Source of the DNA: Gemmatimonadota bacterium
GTDB taxonomy: Bacteria > Gemmatimonadota > Gemmatimonadetes > Gemmatimonadales > GWC2-71-9
Length of the DNA stretch: 64,000 nt
Assembly: GCA_016713435.1 (NCBI GenBank)
Contig: JADJPD010000001.1
Location: forward strand, 868,001 to 932,000
Reading direction: 5' to 3'
Shown here: in pieces, positions 38,438 to 46,721 of the stretch
How the letters are laid out: each line of letters opens with the position of its first letter
How positions within the stretch are numbered: position 1 is the stretch's first letter
Translations under genes and position numbers: made by a program
Notes under the pieces: model-generated
The model's input: only the letters and a program-made list of their open reading frames with translations
Database searches by the model: none
What the model was told of the DNA's origin: nothing

Positions 38438-39778
38438 CTACAGGGTCCAGCCGCGCCGGTAGGTGGGCAGGAGCCACTCGTCCGGCACCTTCATGTTGGT
38501 CGGCGTCACCGTGGCCGCGTCGATGTCGAGCGGCCGGCCCGCGCGCACCGCCAGGCAGCCCAGCAGCACCATGCGGGTGAGCGGGCCCGCGTGCCCGTCG
38601 AAGGTGCTCTTGGGCTGGGTGCCCGCGCGGATGGCCGCGAGCCACTCCTTGTACACGCCCGGCGAGCGCTCGTACTTCACCGGCAGCGGGTTGGCCTTGA
38701 GCTCGGCGTCCCGGGCGGGATCGAGATGGCGCGGGTTGTCGCCGTACATGCCGGCCAGGATGGCGCCCGTGTCCCCCACCCACATCTGGCCGCCGATCTC
38801 CTCGGGGGGCCAGCTCATGTTGTCAGGCAGCCCGTCGGGACGCGGCGGCCAGAGGCCGCCGTCGCGCCAGTAGACGGTGATGGGGCCGCGGCCGCCCCGG
38901 GCCGGGAACTCGTACGTGACGCGCGAGGTCTTCGGCGCCGTCTCGGCATAGAGCTTGGAGGTCTCGGGCGTGACGCGCGTGGGCAGGCCGAGGTCAAACG
39001 CCCAGAACGCCGCGTCCATGCCGTGGCAGGCCATGTCGCCGAGCGCGCCGGTGCCGAAGTCCCACCAGCCGCGCCAGTTGAAGGGCGCGTAGGCCGGGCT
39101 GTAGGGCCGCTCCGGCGCGGGGCCGAGCCACAGGTTCCAGTCCATCGTGGGGGGCACGTTGTGCGCCTGCGTGGGCCGGTCCAGGCCCTGCGGCCAGATG
39201 GGCCGGTTGGTCCAGTAGTGCACCTCGCGCACGGTGCCGATGACACCGGCCTCCACCCACTCGCGCATGATGCGCATGCCGTCGCCGGTGTGGCCCTGGT
39301 TGCCCATCTGGGTCGCCTGCTTGGGGCGGCGCGCGGCCTCGGCCATCAGCGCCTTCACCTCGCCCAGCGTGCGGGCCAGCGGCTTCTGGCAGTAGACGTG
39401 CTTGCCCGCCTTGAGCGCGAGCATGGCGGCGGGCGCGTGGCTGTGGTCGGGCGTCGAGACCGTGACCGCGTCGATGTTCCTCGCTTCCTTCTCCAGCATC
39501 TCGCGGTAGTCGCGGTAGCGGCGCGCCTTCGGGTAGCTCCGGAACGCATCCTCGGCCGCCTGCCAGTCCACGTCGGCGAAGGCCACGAGGTTCTCGCCCT
39601 CGACCCCGCGCACGTCGTTCCGCCCCATCCCCCCGACACCGATGCAGGCGATGTTGATCGTGTCACTCGGCGCCCGGTACCCGCGCCCGAGCACGTGCCG
39701 CGGCACGATGTGGAAGGCGCCGAGCGCCCCCGCCGTCCCCGCCACGAACTCCCGCCGGCTTACGTCACGCTTTGCCAT
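38438..39778 (-). CDS. Tat-exported Gfo/Idh/MocA family oxidoreductase
   Basis: 446 residues. The chosen ATG gives a Tat signal, RDVSRREFVAGTAGALGAFH; a longer frame from 39913 runs through a degenerate repeat and is rejected. The NAD(P)-binding fold starts INIACIGVGGMGRNDV; the conserved EKPL-like motif is present as YCQKPLARTLGEV; the C-terminal GFO_IDH_MocA domain follows, with ALGDMACHGMDAAF holding the usual D/H catalytic pair. Exported members carry a tightly bound nicotinamide cofactor and oxidise or epimerise sugars. With the MFS, DUF1080 and TIM-barrel genes next door it fits C3-oxidation of glycosides in the periplasm. Confidence 0.92.
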   Translation of the reverse strand: MAKRDVSRREFVAGTAGALGAFHIVPRHVLGRGYRAPSDTINIACIGVGGMGRNDVRGVEGENLVAFADVDWQAAEDAFRSYPKARRYRDYREMLEKEARNIDAVTVSTPDHSHAPAAMLALKAGKHVYCQKPLARTLGEVKALMAEAARRPKQATQMGNQGHTGDGMRIMREWVEAGVIGTVREVHYWTNRPIWPQGLDRPTQAHNVPPTMDWNLWLGPAPERPYSPAYAPFNWRGWWDFGTGALGDMACHGMDAAFWAFDLGLPTRVTPETSKLYAETAPKTSRVTYEFPARGGRGPITVYWRDGGLWPPRPDGLPDNMSWPPEEIGGQMWVGDTGAILAGMYGDNPRHLDPARDAELKANPLPVKYERSPGVYKEWLAAIRAGTQPKSTFDGHAGPLTRMVLLGCLAVRAGRPLDIDAATVTPTNMKVPDEWLLPTYRRGWTL

Positions 39779-39869
39779 GGTCCCTTCGGTTGATTCAGAT
39801 GGGTGAGATTCGGGCTGGGGCACTGGTTCGCCGCCCGCCGGGATTGCCAAGGACCTCAGGGCTTCAGTG

Positions 39870-40004
39870 TGACTCACCCACGCAGAGCCCCAGATGCCGT
39901 TGAGGGTGTCCATCAGGTCTGGTCACCGTTCATGACGGAGCGCGGAGCTTCCCCAATTTCCCGGACTCCCCCGCGCCCTCCGTCCTCGGCGCCTCTGCGT
40001 TGAG
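39870..40004. repeat. Inverted-repeat element A, copy 3 (degenerate)
   Basis: About 135 bp. The left end TGACTCACCCACGCAGAG and the right end GGCGCCTCTGCGTTGAG resemble the ends of copy A2; the interior is short and only the GTTGAGGGTG block is recognisable. It fills much of the spacer between two minus-strand genes, downstream of the MFS gene and upstream of the oxidoreductase gene. Confidence 0.65.
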
Positions 40005-40043
40005 CGCGCATCCGCGTCCCTGCGATGCCGGCCGCCGCCCGCG

Positions 40044-41234
40044 CTACGCCGCCCTGGCCGCCGACTCGCGCGGGCGGAAGAGCACCGCGAAGATGAGGAA
40101 GATGACCGCCGCCATCGCGGCCGGATGCAGCCAGATGGCGTGCCAGTCGTGCCCGCCGTCCCGCACGAAGCGCTGGACCACGAACCCCGAGAGCGCGCTG
40201 CCGATGAGGTACCCGACGCCCTGCGTGATGAACGTGAGGAAGCCCTGGGCCGCCGCGCGGATCTTGAGGCCCGCCTGCTTGTCCACGTAGATCTGCCCGG
40301 TGACGAAGAAGAAGTCGTAGCACACGCCGTGGAGCAGGATGCCCGCATAGAGCATCCAGGCGCCCGGGCCCACATTGCCGTAGGCAAAGAGCACGTAGCG
40401 GAGCGCCCACGCCAGCATGCCCACCAGCAGCACGATCCGCGTCCCGAAGCGCACCAGCAGCACCGGCAGCGCCAGCATGAACACGATCTCCGACACCTGC
40501 CCCAGCGCCATCTTGCTGGTCGGCGCCACCATCCCCGCCTCGGTGAGGAAGAGGTTGGTGAAGGCATAGTAGAACTGGAGCGGGATGCAGAGCAGGAACG
40601 ACCCCACCACGAACGTGGCGAACGACCGGTCCTTCATCAGCGCCAGCGCATCCAGCCCCAGCACGTCTCGGATGCCGAGCGGCTTGCCCGCGGCGTGCGG
40701 GGGCGTGTCGGGGAGCAGCAGCGAGCCGAGCCCGAAGAGGAGCCCGGCGCCCGCGGCGAGGCGCATCGGCACCGCCGTGGCCTCGAGGCCGAGCTGCCCC
40801 ACCACCACGCCCGCCACGATCCACCCGATGGTGCCGAGCACCCGCACCACCGGGAACTCGCTCGCCGGGTCCTTCATGTTGTCGAAGGCCAGGCTGTTGG
40901 TGAGCGCCAGCGTCGGCGCGTAGCACAGCGAGTAGCCGATCAGCACCGGGTAGAACGTGGCGAACGTCGGCTCGTTGCTGGCCCAGTAGAGGAGCACCGC
41001 CCCGGCCGTGTGCAGGATCGCCAGGATCTTCTGCGTGGCGAAGAACCGGTCCGCGATCATCCCCACGAAGAACGGCGCCACGATGGCGCCGATGGCCATG
41101 GCCCCGTACGCCGCGCCGATCTGGGGCCCGTCGAACCCGAGCGTGGTCCCGAGGTACGTGCCGAGCGGCACGAACCACGCCCCCCAGATGAAGTACTGGA
41201 GGAACATCATGGCCGAGAGCTTGAAGCGGAGCAT
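40044..41234 (-). CDS. Nucleoside:H+ symporter-type MFS transporter
   Basis: 396 residues and 12 membrane helices. The N-terminus LRFKLSAMMFLQYFIWGAWFVPLGTYLG and the loop around NSLAFDNMKDPASEFPVVRVLGTIGWI match the NupG/XapB (nucleoside:H+ symporter) branch of the major facilitator superfamily. Relatives of this branch are often found in glycoside-degradation clusters of Bacteroidota and Planctomycetota, where the real substrate may be a sugar or keto-sugar. It sits between a Gfo/Idh/MocA gene and a DUF1080 gene on the same strand (17 nt to the latter), so a role in importing their product is more likely than nucleoside uptake. Confidence 0.88.
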   Translation of the reverse strand: MLRFKLSAMMFLQYFIWGAWFVPLGTYLGTTLGFDGPQIGAAYGAMAIGAIVAPFFVGMIADRFFATQKILAILHTAGAVLLYWASNEPTFATFYPVLIGYSLCYAPTLALTNSLAFDNMKDPASEFPVVRVLGTIGWIVAGVVVGQLGLEATAVPMRLAAGAGLLFGLGSLLLPDTPPHAAGKPLGIRDVLGLDALALMKDRSFATFVVGSFLLCIPLQFYYAFTNLFLTEAGMVAPTSKMALGQVSEIVFMLALPVLLVRFGTRIVLLVGMLAWALRYVLFAYGNVGPGAWMLYAGILLHGVCYDFFFVTGQIYVDKQAGLKIRAAAQGFLTFITQGVGYLIGSALSGFVVQRFVRDGGHDWHAIWLHPAAMAAVIFLIFAVLFRPRESAARAA

Positions 41235-41251
41235 GGGCGGGGGTCCCGGGG

Positions 41252-41980
41252 TCAGGGAAGGGGACGGAGCTTGATGTTGCGGTAGGCCACCCAGTCACCG
41301 TGGTTCTGCAGCACGATGTGGCCGCGCTTGGCGCGCCCATACGCCGGCCACTGGGAGAACTTGCTGGCCCGCACCTTGGTCTCCCAGTCGGCGCTCTGCA
41401 GCTCGTACTCCACCACCTTCACGCCGTTCAGCCAGTGTTCCACGCGGGGCCAGCGAAGCACGATCTTCACCTGGTTCCACTCGCCCGCCGGCTTCACGAT
41501 CCCCGCCGGCGCCGCGTAGAGCCCGTAGTCGGAGCCCGCCGAGGTGAGGCGGTTGCCGCCGTCCTGGTGCCCGGCGTCGTCCAGCACCTGCATCTCGGGG
41601 CCGCTGAAGTAGGTCTCCTCGTTGTCCTCGGTGACGAGGTACATGACCCCGCTGTTCCCGCCCGGGGCGAGCTTCCACTCCAGCGCCAGCTCGAAGTTGC
41701 CGTATTCCTTCTCGGTGATCAGGTCCGGCCCCTCCGCCGCCCGCACGATCGTCCCGCCCTCCACCCGCCACGCGCGGGCCATGCCCGTGGGCTCGCGGAA
41801 CCCGCGCCAGCCGGCGAGCGTGCTCCCGTCGAAGAGGAGCGTCCAGCCGTCCTGCTGTTCCGCGCGGGAGAGTGCGTTGGGGGAGGCGGCCGGCGACACC
41901 GGCGCAGGCGACGAGGAGCAGGCGCTCACGGCCACGAGCAGGGCCAGGAGGGCCCCTCGGCCGCGGGTGGGGCAGGACAT
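41252..41980 (-). CDS. DUF1080 lipoprotein (3-keto-glycoside hydrolase/lyase type)
   Basis: 242 residues. The leader ends LLALLVAVSAC, a lipobox, so the protein is lipid-anchored. The DUF1080 fold follows: WTLLFDGSTLAGWRGF near 46, FELALEWKLAPGGNSGVMYLV near 95, GPEMQVLDDAGHQD, EWNQVKIVLR, HWLNGVKVVEYE and a closing GHIVLQNHGDWVAYRNIKLRPL. Compared with the DUF1080 protein at 356 it has the more standard motif set (GNSGVMYLV, EMQVLD, GHIVLQNHGD) and is the better candidate for an active 3-keto-glycoside cleaving enzyme. First gene of a minus-strand unit with the MFS transporter; divergent from the TIM-barrel gene. Confidence 0.92.
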   Translation of the reverse strand: MSCPTRGRGALLALLVAVSACSSSPAPVSPAASPNALSRAEQQDGWTLLFDGSTLAGWRGFREPTGMARAWRVEGGTIVRAAEGPDLITEKEYGNFELALEWKLAPGGNSGVMYLVTEDNEETYFSGPEMQVLDDAGHQDGGNRLTSAGSDYGLYAAPAGIVKPAGEWNQVKIVLRWPRVEHWLNGVKVVEYELQSADWETKVRASKFSQWPAYGRAKRGHIVLQNHGDWVAYRNIKLRPLP

Positions 41981-42074
41981 GACGGACTCACTGGCAGGAG
42001 GAAGAAGACCCAAGGATACGTTTCCGACTCGGGCGGGGGAAGATGCGTCGCTGGACGCTCGCGCGGCCGCGGGG

Positions 42075-42082
42075 TAGCTTGG
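42075..42082 (+). promoter_or_regulatory. TAGCTTGG promoter-like box 12 nt before a start codon
   Basis: TAGCTTGG begins 12 nt before the ATG at 42087. If it is a -7/-10 element, transcription would start at or next to the ATG, giving a leaderless mRNA; there is no ribosome binding site upstream of this gene, which agrees. Confidence 0.45.
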
Positions 42083-42086
42083 CCAC

Positions 42087-42953
42087 ATGCACCACAATCC
42101 GCCTGCCCCCCGGCATCGCGCCGCCCTCTCCCGGCGGCAGTTCCTGGCGGCCACTGCCGCCGCCACCGTGCCCCTCGCCTTCCCGCGCATGCCTTCGCGC
42201 CCCGTTGGCCCGACCCCCCTCGGCGTCCAGCTCTACGCCGTCCGCGATGCCTACCGGGCCGACCCGGCCGGCACCCTCACCGCGCTGGCCCAGATGGGCT
42301 ACCGCGAGGTCGAGTTCTACGACGGCATCTACGACGCCGACATGGGCGAGAAACGCGCCCTCCTCGACCAGCTCGGCCTCACCTCGCCGAGCGGCCACAT
42401 GGGCATCCAGCGCCTCGAGCGCGATCCCGGCCGCGCCATCTACGTGGCGAAGCAGCTGGGCCACCGCTACGCCATCGTCCCGTCGCTCGACGTGAAGGCC
42501 ACGCCCGGGGCTTACACCGACCTCGCCGCGCGCCTCAAGCGCCTGGCACCCGGCTTCGCGCGCGCCGGCATCAAGCTCGGCTACCACAACCACGACTACG
42601 ACCTCCGCCCCCTCGAGGACGGCCGCACCGGCCTCCAGATCCTCCTCGAGGCGCTCCCCGCCGACGTCTTCGCCATGGAGCTGGACCTCTTCTGGGCCAA
42701 GGCCGGCGGCGGGGGCGACATCACCCGCTTCTTCCGCCAGTACCCCGACCACTTCCGCCTGGTGCACATCAAGGACATGGGCGCGGACGGCAAGCAGGTC
42801 AACGTCGGGGCCGGCGTCCTGGACTGGCCCGCGCTCCTCGCCGCCGCGCGCGCCGGTGGCGTCGAGCACTGGTACGCCGAGATCGACGACACCACCGACC
42901 CGCTCGGGTTTGCCCGCGCCAGCTACCAGTACCTGAACTCCATCAGCTGGTAG
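42087..42953 (+). CDS. Tat-exported sugar isomerase/epimerase-like TIM-barrel protein
   Basis: 288 residues. The twin-arginine leader is ALSRRQFLAATAAATVPLAF. The AP-endonuclease-2 type TIM barrel follows: LGVQLYAVRDAY (strand 1), MGYREVEFYDGIYD, IKLGYHNHDYDL, FAMELDLFWAKAGG, FRLVHIKDMG and HWYAEIDDTTDP. The E, D, H and E residues in these strands form the usual metal site. Family members isomerise or epimerise sugars, and exported ones have been linked to 3-keto-glycoside processing. Divergent from the DUF1080/MFS unit; no ribosome site precedes the ATG, in line with a leaderless transcript. Confidence 0.9.
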   Translation: MHHNPPAPRHRAALSRRQFLAATAAATVPLAFPRMPSRPVGPTPLGVQLYAVRDAYRADPAGTLTALAQMGYREVEFYDGIYDADMGEKRALLDQLGLTSPSGHMGIQRLERDPGRAIYVAKQLGHRYAIVPSLDVKATPGAYTDLAARLKRLAPGFARAGIKLGYHNHDYDLRPLEDGRTGLQILLEALPADVFAMELDLFWAKAGGGGDITRFFRQYPDHFRLVHIKDMGADGKQVNVGAGVLDWPALLAAARAGGVEHWYAEIDDTTDPLGFARASYQYLNSISW

Positions 42954-42966
42954 CCGGCCGGCGCGC

Positions 42967-44205
42967 ATGGCCCGTTTCTCCCCCGTCCGCTTCCCGCCCG
43001 GCTTCTTCGACCTCCCGGCCGACGCCGGCGAGTCCCTGCCGCTCGACGTCATCGCGGCGTGGACCCGGAGCCCCCAGACCCAGGCCGCGGCCCACGACCT
43101 GCTCGGGCCGTTCACGCTCCGCGGCACCATCGTGGCCAGCGACACCGCCGGCCTCACGCGGCTGTCGCAGGAGCGCTCGCTCATCGAGATCCTGGCCATG
43201 GTGAGCCGCCCCAAGGAGCTGGTGCACGCCTACGGCAAGGCGCTGGGGGGCCAGCCCATCGGCACCTGGGCGGCGGACAACACGCTCATGTTCTATCCCG
43301 ACGGCGTGTCGCCCGACCACCTGGTGAGCGCCCTCCTCACCCTGCAGGACCGCATCGCCGCCGAGTGCGAGGTGGGCATCGGGCTGGCCGTGCATTGCGG
43401 CACCTTCTACGAGCTGGGCCGCGGCATCCACGGCCCCGACGCCGACCGGGTGGAGCTGCTGGCCGAGGACTACACCGAGGCGGGCGAGCTGGTGGTCACG
43501 GACCGCGTCGCGGCGGGGATGGGCCAGTCGGCTGCATTCGACAAGGTCCAGCGCGCCGACCTGGCGTTCCGCTTCGGCACCGTCTACCGCGTCACCGGCG
43601 GCCCCCGCGCCGAGGGCATCGCCGCGAGCGACTTCCGCTACCCGCTCCCCTTCACCGACGAGTTCTACACCGGCCTGGCCCAGTTCCAGCGCACCCGCCG
43701 CACCTCGGTGGTCCCGCGCCCGGCCTACAAGGAAGTGGCCATGGTGGTGGTGGAGCGCGAGCAGGAGGAGCGGGACATCCCCGAGGTGGCCGCGCTCAAC
43801 GACCTGGCCCTCGCCGCCGCCGTGAAGCGGCTCGGCACGGCGCTCCTCGAGGAGGTGCCCGGCACCGAGATCAAGACCACGGGCCGCAGCAGCCTCTACG
43901 CCTTCGACCAGGCCCGCCACGCCCTCGACTTCGCGCGGAAGCTCCGCGCCACCTTCGCCGAGCAGGCCGTGGCCCTGGCCATCGGCATCGACACCGGGCG
44001 GGTGCTCGTCTTCGAGCTCGGCCCCGGCGCGCGCGACGTGGCGGGCTCCCCCGTGAACGTGGCGTCCAAGCTGGCGCAGGACCTCGGCAGCTTCGGCACC
44101 ATCCAGCTCACGGCCGAGGCGGCGCGTCAGGCGGGCCTGCCGGCCGTCGCCGCCACGCACGCCGTCACGGTGGCCGGGGTCACGCTCGAGGTCGTGACCG
44201 TCTGA
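42967..44205 (+). CDS. Tandem class III nucleotidyl cyclase-like protein, degenerate
   Basis: 412 residues, soluble. Two class III cyclase-like folds appear in tandem. In the first (about 50-215), GTIVASDTAGLTRLS matches the FxDxxGFTxLS start with one metal aspartate kept, and TWAADNTLMFYPD stands where GDGxLAxF is expected. In the second (about 255-412) the start reads VAMVVVEREQEER with no metal aspartate, but the later part is well kept: LAIGIDTGRVLVFELG, then DVAGSPVNVASKLAQDLG, matching GxxVNxAARL. The pair could form one composite active site or a nucleotide-sensing pseudo-enzyme. No other domain is attached. It follows the TIM-barrel gene by 13 nt. Confidence 0.65.
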   Translation: MARFSPVRFPPGFFDLPADAGESLPLDVIAAWTRSPQTQAAAHDLLGPFTLRGTIVASDTAGLTRLSQERSLIEILAMVSRPKELVHAYGKALGGQPIGTWAADNTLMFYPDGVSPDHLVSALLTLQDRIAAECEVGIGLAVHCGTFYELGRGIHGPDADRVELLAEDYTEAGELVVTDRVAAGMGQSAAFDKVQRADLAFRFGTVYRVTGGPRAEGIAASDFRYPLPFTDEFYTGLAQFQRTRRTSVVPRPAYKEVAMVVVEREQEERDIPEVAALNDLALAAAVKRLGTALLEEVPGTEIKTTGRSSLYAFDQARHALDFARKLRATFAEQAVALAIGIDTGRVLVFELGPGARDVAGSPVNVASKLAQDLGSFGTIQLTAEAARQAGLPAVAATHAVTVAGVTLEVVTV

Positions 44206-44285
44206 GCGGCCGGGCCGCCCGTGGTCGGTGAATCCCGGCCTTTCGCCCCCTCGTATCGGAGCTTCCCCCAACCCGCCAGGTGCCC

Positions 44286-44672
44286 ATGCCGCGTCCGGTC
44301 CACTTCGAGATCCACGCCTCCGATCCTGCGCGTGCCATGCGCTTCTACACCGACCTCCTCGGCTGGAGCTTCACCCGCTGGGAAGGACCGATGGAATACT
44401 GGCTGATCAAGACCGGGACGGAGGGCCCCGGGATCGACGGGGGCCTGGTCAAGCGGATGGGCACCCCCCCGGTCGACGGCGCGGCCGTCAACGCCTGGGT
44501 CTGCACCGTGGACGTGCCCTCGGTGGACGAGACCCTCGGGCGCCTCACCCAGCTCGGTGGCACCCTGGCACTGCCCAAGATGCCCATCCCCGGGATCGGC
44601 TGGCTGGCCTATGGGAAGGACCCGGAAGGCAATCTCTGGGGCTTCATGCAGATGGACCCGACGGTGGCCTGA
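44286..44672 (+). CDS. VOC (glyoxalase-like) family protein
   Basis: 128 residues from ATG (an in-frame GTG lies two codons upstream). One vicinal-oxygen-chelate domain made of two beta-alpha-beta3 units: VHFEIHASDPARAMRFYTDLLGW, then ...VNAWVCTVDVPSVDETLGRLTQLGG, ending DPEGNLWGFMQMDP. The H/E positions of VOC metal sites (H in VHFEIH, and a late E in DPEGN) are partly present. Closest in style to small stand-alone lactoylglutathione lyase-like proteins of unknown substrate. Likely in an operon with the following NmrA gene (89-nt gap). Confidence 0.85.
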   Translation: MPRPVHFEIHASDPARAMRFYTDLLGWSFTRWEGPMEYWLIKTGTEGPGIDGGLVKRMGTPPVDGAAVNAWVCTVDVPSVDETLGRLTQLGGTLALPKMPIPGIGWLAYGKDPEGNLWGFMQMDPTVA

Positions 44673-44761
44673 CGCGGGAACCCGGACCGGGCGAGATTGC
44701 TACACAGGGGGCCGGGGCCACCACCCGGCCCCTCACCGTCTCCACCCGCAAGGACTTCTTC

Positions 44762-45655
44762 ATGACCATCGTCGCCGTCACCGGGGCCACCGGCAACGTC
44801 GGCCGCCCCCTCGCCCTGGAACTGCGCCGCCGCGGCATCGCCGTGCGCGCCCTGGGCCGCTCCGCCGAACGCCTGCGCCCGCTCGCGGACGCCGGCGCTG
44901 ATCCCCTGGTGGGGGATCTCGCCGACCCCCGCTTCCTCGCCCAGGCCTTCCGGGGCGCGGATGCCATCTTCGCCATGATCCCGCCGGAGTACGGCCACCC
45001 CGACCCCACCTCGCGCGCCCGGGGGATCGTGGCGGCCATCGCCGCCGGCGCGCAGGTGGCGCGGGTGCGGCACGCGGTGTCGCTGTCGAGCGTGGGCGCG
45101 GACCTGCCGGCGGGGAACGGACCCATCGCCTGGCTGCACGAGCTGGAGCGGCGCCTGGACCAGGTGCCCGGGCTCCACACCACGCACCTGCGGCCGGGCT
45201 ACTTCTTCGAGAATCACCTGGGCAGCATCGGCGTCATCAAGGCCTTCGGGAAGCTGGCCGGCGGCTTCCAGCCGGGCGTGGCCCTCCCGATGACGGCCAC
45301 CGCCGACATCGCGGCCGCCGCCGCCGTCCGCCTGGGCGACCTCGGCTGGAGCGGCCACCACGTGCAGGAGCTGCAGGGCCCGCGGGACTACACCTTCCCC
45401 CAGGTGGCCGGCATCCTCGGGGCGGCCATCGGGCGGCCCACGCTGGGCTACGAGGCCCTGGGCCTCGACGCGGTGGCGGCGGCGCTGCAGGGGGCCGGGT
45501 TCAGCCCCGGGATGGCGGGCCTCTTCGCGGAGATGATCGACGGCTTCAACACCGGCCGCCTCGCGATGCGGACCCCCCGGAGCCCGGCCACCTCCAATCC
45601 GACTTCGCTGGAGCAGTTTGCCGCCACGGTCTTCGCCCCGGCATTCGGTGCCTGA
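44762..45655 (+). CDS. NmrA-like NAD(P)-binding protein
   Basis: 297 residues. Atypical short-chain dehydrogenase fold: the N-terminal dinucleotide motif is VAVTGATGNVGRPLALELRRRG, followed by an arginine-rich turn (RALGRSAERL) that favours NADP. HAVSLSSVGAD and LRPGYFFENHLG are typical of the NmrA/HSCARG group, which includes redox sensors and quinone or isoflavone reductases. The SDR catalytic YxxxK is not evident. Start ATG follows AAGGACTTCTTC. Confidence 0.88.
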   Translation: MTIVAVTGATGNVGRPLALELRRRGIAVRALGRSAERLRPLADAGADPLVGDLADPRFLAQAFRGADAIFAMIPPEYGHPDPTSRARGIVAAIAAGAQVARVRHAVSLSSVGADLPAGNGPIAWLHELERRLDQVPGLHTTHLRPGYFFENHLGSIGVIKAFGKLAGGFQPGVALPMTATADIAAAAAVRLGDLGWSGHHVQELQGPRDYTFPQVAGILGAAIGRPTLGYEALGLDAVAAALQGAGFSPGMAGLFAEMIDGFNTGRLAMRTPRSPATSNPTSLEQFAATVFAPAFGA

Positions 45656-46031
45656 CAGCGTGCCCCGGTGGGGCGGGGCCCGGGGGTGGCGAGGGGCCCC
45701 ACAACGGGCGCCGGGGGCCGTGCGTAAGGCGTAATGGTCCGTCCTACGGGGCGGTGGGGGCTGCCGGAGGGCCCCCGGCGGGTCCGGTCCTACGGCGCCT
45801 GACAACCGGGCGCCCTTGTGTCTCCGGCGCCGTCTCGTCACCTTGCACCCCAGCCCCGGGCCGCCCCGCGCGCCCGCCGGATTCACTGTTCCACGCCCCC
45901 CGGGCCCCGGCGGGAGGCCGGCCAGGCCCCGCCCGGCCGCCAGACTCTTCCCTTCCGGCCGGGAAGGTGTGATCTTGACTGCCCGTCAGGTTCATTCTCC
46001 CCGCCCGGCAGGCGCACTCAGGAGATCCGCA
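45656..46031. other. 376-bp non-coding spacer
   Basis: No convincing gene. It holds GC-rich palindromic patches and an imperfect direct repeat, GGTCCGTCCTACGG at about 45737 and GGTCCGGTCCTACGG at about 45782. TTGACT at 45975-45980 could be a -35 element for the AP2-like gene, but no matching -10 was found. Confidence 0.4.
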
Positions 46032-46379
46032 ATGCCGAAGACCAGCACCAAGGCCAGCAAGCCGGCGAAGAAGGTCGCGCTGCCGGCGCCGCGCGCGCGC
46101 CGCAAGAACCGGAATCTTCCGCCCGGCATCTGCCGCGTCGAGCAGCCCAGCACCCGGACCTACGGCTTCGTGGTGCGGGTCGGGCATCGCCAGTCCCCCA
46201 AGGGCTGGCGGCCGCGCTTCACCGCCTATTTCGGCGACTTCTCCCACGGCGGCAAGAAGGAAGCCCTCGCCGCGGCGGTGAAGTGGCTGAAGACGCTCGA
46301 GCGCACGGGCAAGGCGCCGGAGAAGGAGCGCGCCAAGTCACCCGGCCGGCCCCGCTCCAAGAAGTCCACCAAGAAGTAA
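46032..46379 (+). CDS. Small basic AP2-like protein with lysine-rich tail
   Basis: 115 residues; ATG preceded by AGGAGAT. The N-terminal 30 residues and the last 20 are lysine/arginine-rich (SKPAKKV, RPRSKKSTKK). The centre, PPGICRVEQPSTRTYGFVVR then RFTAYFGDFSHGGKKEALAAAVKWLKTLE, has the three-strand-plus-helix pattern of AP2/ERF-like DNA-binding domains (G-I-x-R-V; F-G-x-F; A-L-A-A-A). Bacterial AP2-like proteins occur alone or in homing endonucleases; this one is stand-alone, so a nucleoid-associated or regulatory role is plausible. A strong terminator follows. Confidence 0.65.
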   Translation: MPKTSTKASKPAKKVALPAPRARRKNRNLPPGICRVEQPSTRTYGFVVRVGHRQSPKGWRPRFTAYFGDFSHGGKKEALAAAVKWLKTLERTGKAPEKERAKSPGRPRSKKSTKK

Positions 46380-46398
46380 GGCCGTCGTCCCGGGCCAC

Positions 46399-46427
46399 GC
46401 GCCCGTCCCGCCTCGCGGGACGGGCGC
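46399..46427 (+). terminator. Intrinsic terminator after the AP2-like gene
   Basis: Perfect 13-bp stem GCGCCCGTCCCGC / GCGGGACGGGCGC with a CTC loop, followed by GACTGTTTT. Confidence 0.8.
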
Positions 46428-46429
46428 GA

Positions 46430-46721
46430 CTGTTTTCCGGCCACCCAGGAGCCGCCTCCGGCTCCCGCCTGCCCCAGTCCCGTGCGGGTCCCCCGGTCGC
46501 GAGCGTCCGTGAGGGTGGGCCGGAGGGGCGCAGGACCGGCCGCACCCGGGGTTGCGAGGATGGCACCGCTGCCCCACGGTACGGGGGTCCTGCGTCGCTT
46601 CCGTGCACCGCGATCGTCGCCCGTCGTGCGGCGGTCGTTCCCTGTTCTGCCGCCGGCGCCAGCGCCGGCGGCCCGTCGTCCATCTCCCGTCCCCCTCGCG
46701 GGGCGGGCCTCGGAGGGACCC
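46430..46721. other. Non-coding spacer before the GlsB gene
   Basis: No gene seen. It contains a perfect 11-bp palindromic hairpin at 46649-46672 (GCCGCCGGCGC-CA-GCGCCGGCGGC) and a second CG-rich arm pair just before the GlsB start (CCCCTCGCGGGGCGGG). The region may be the leader of a stress-controlled transcript. Confidence 0.35.

Noticed and set aside
39779..39913. N-terminal extension of the Gfo/Idh/MocA protein
   Set aside because: It would place about 45 residues, partly degenerate repeat, before an intact Tat signal.
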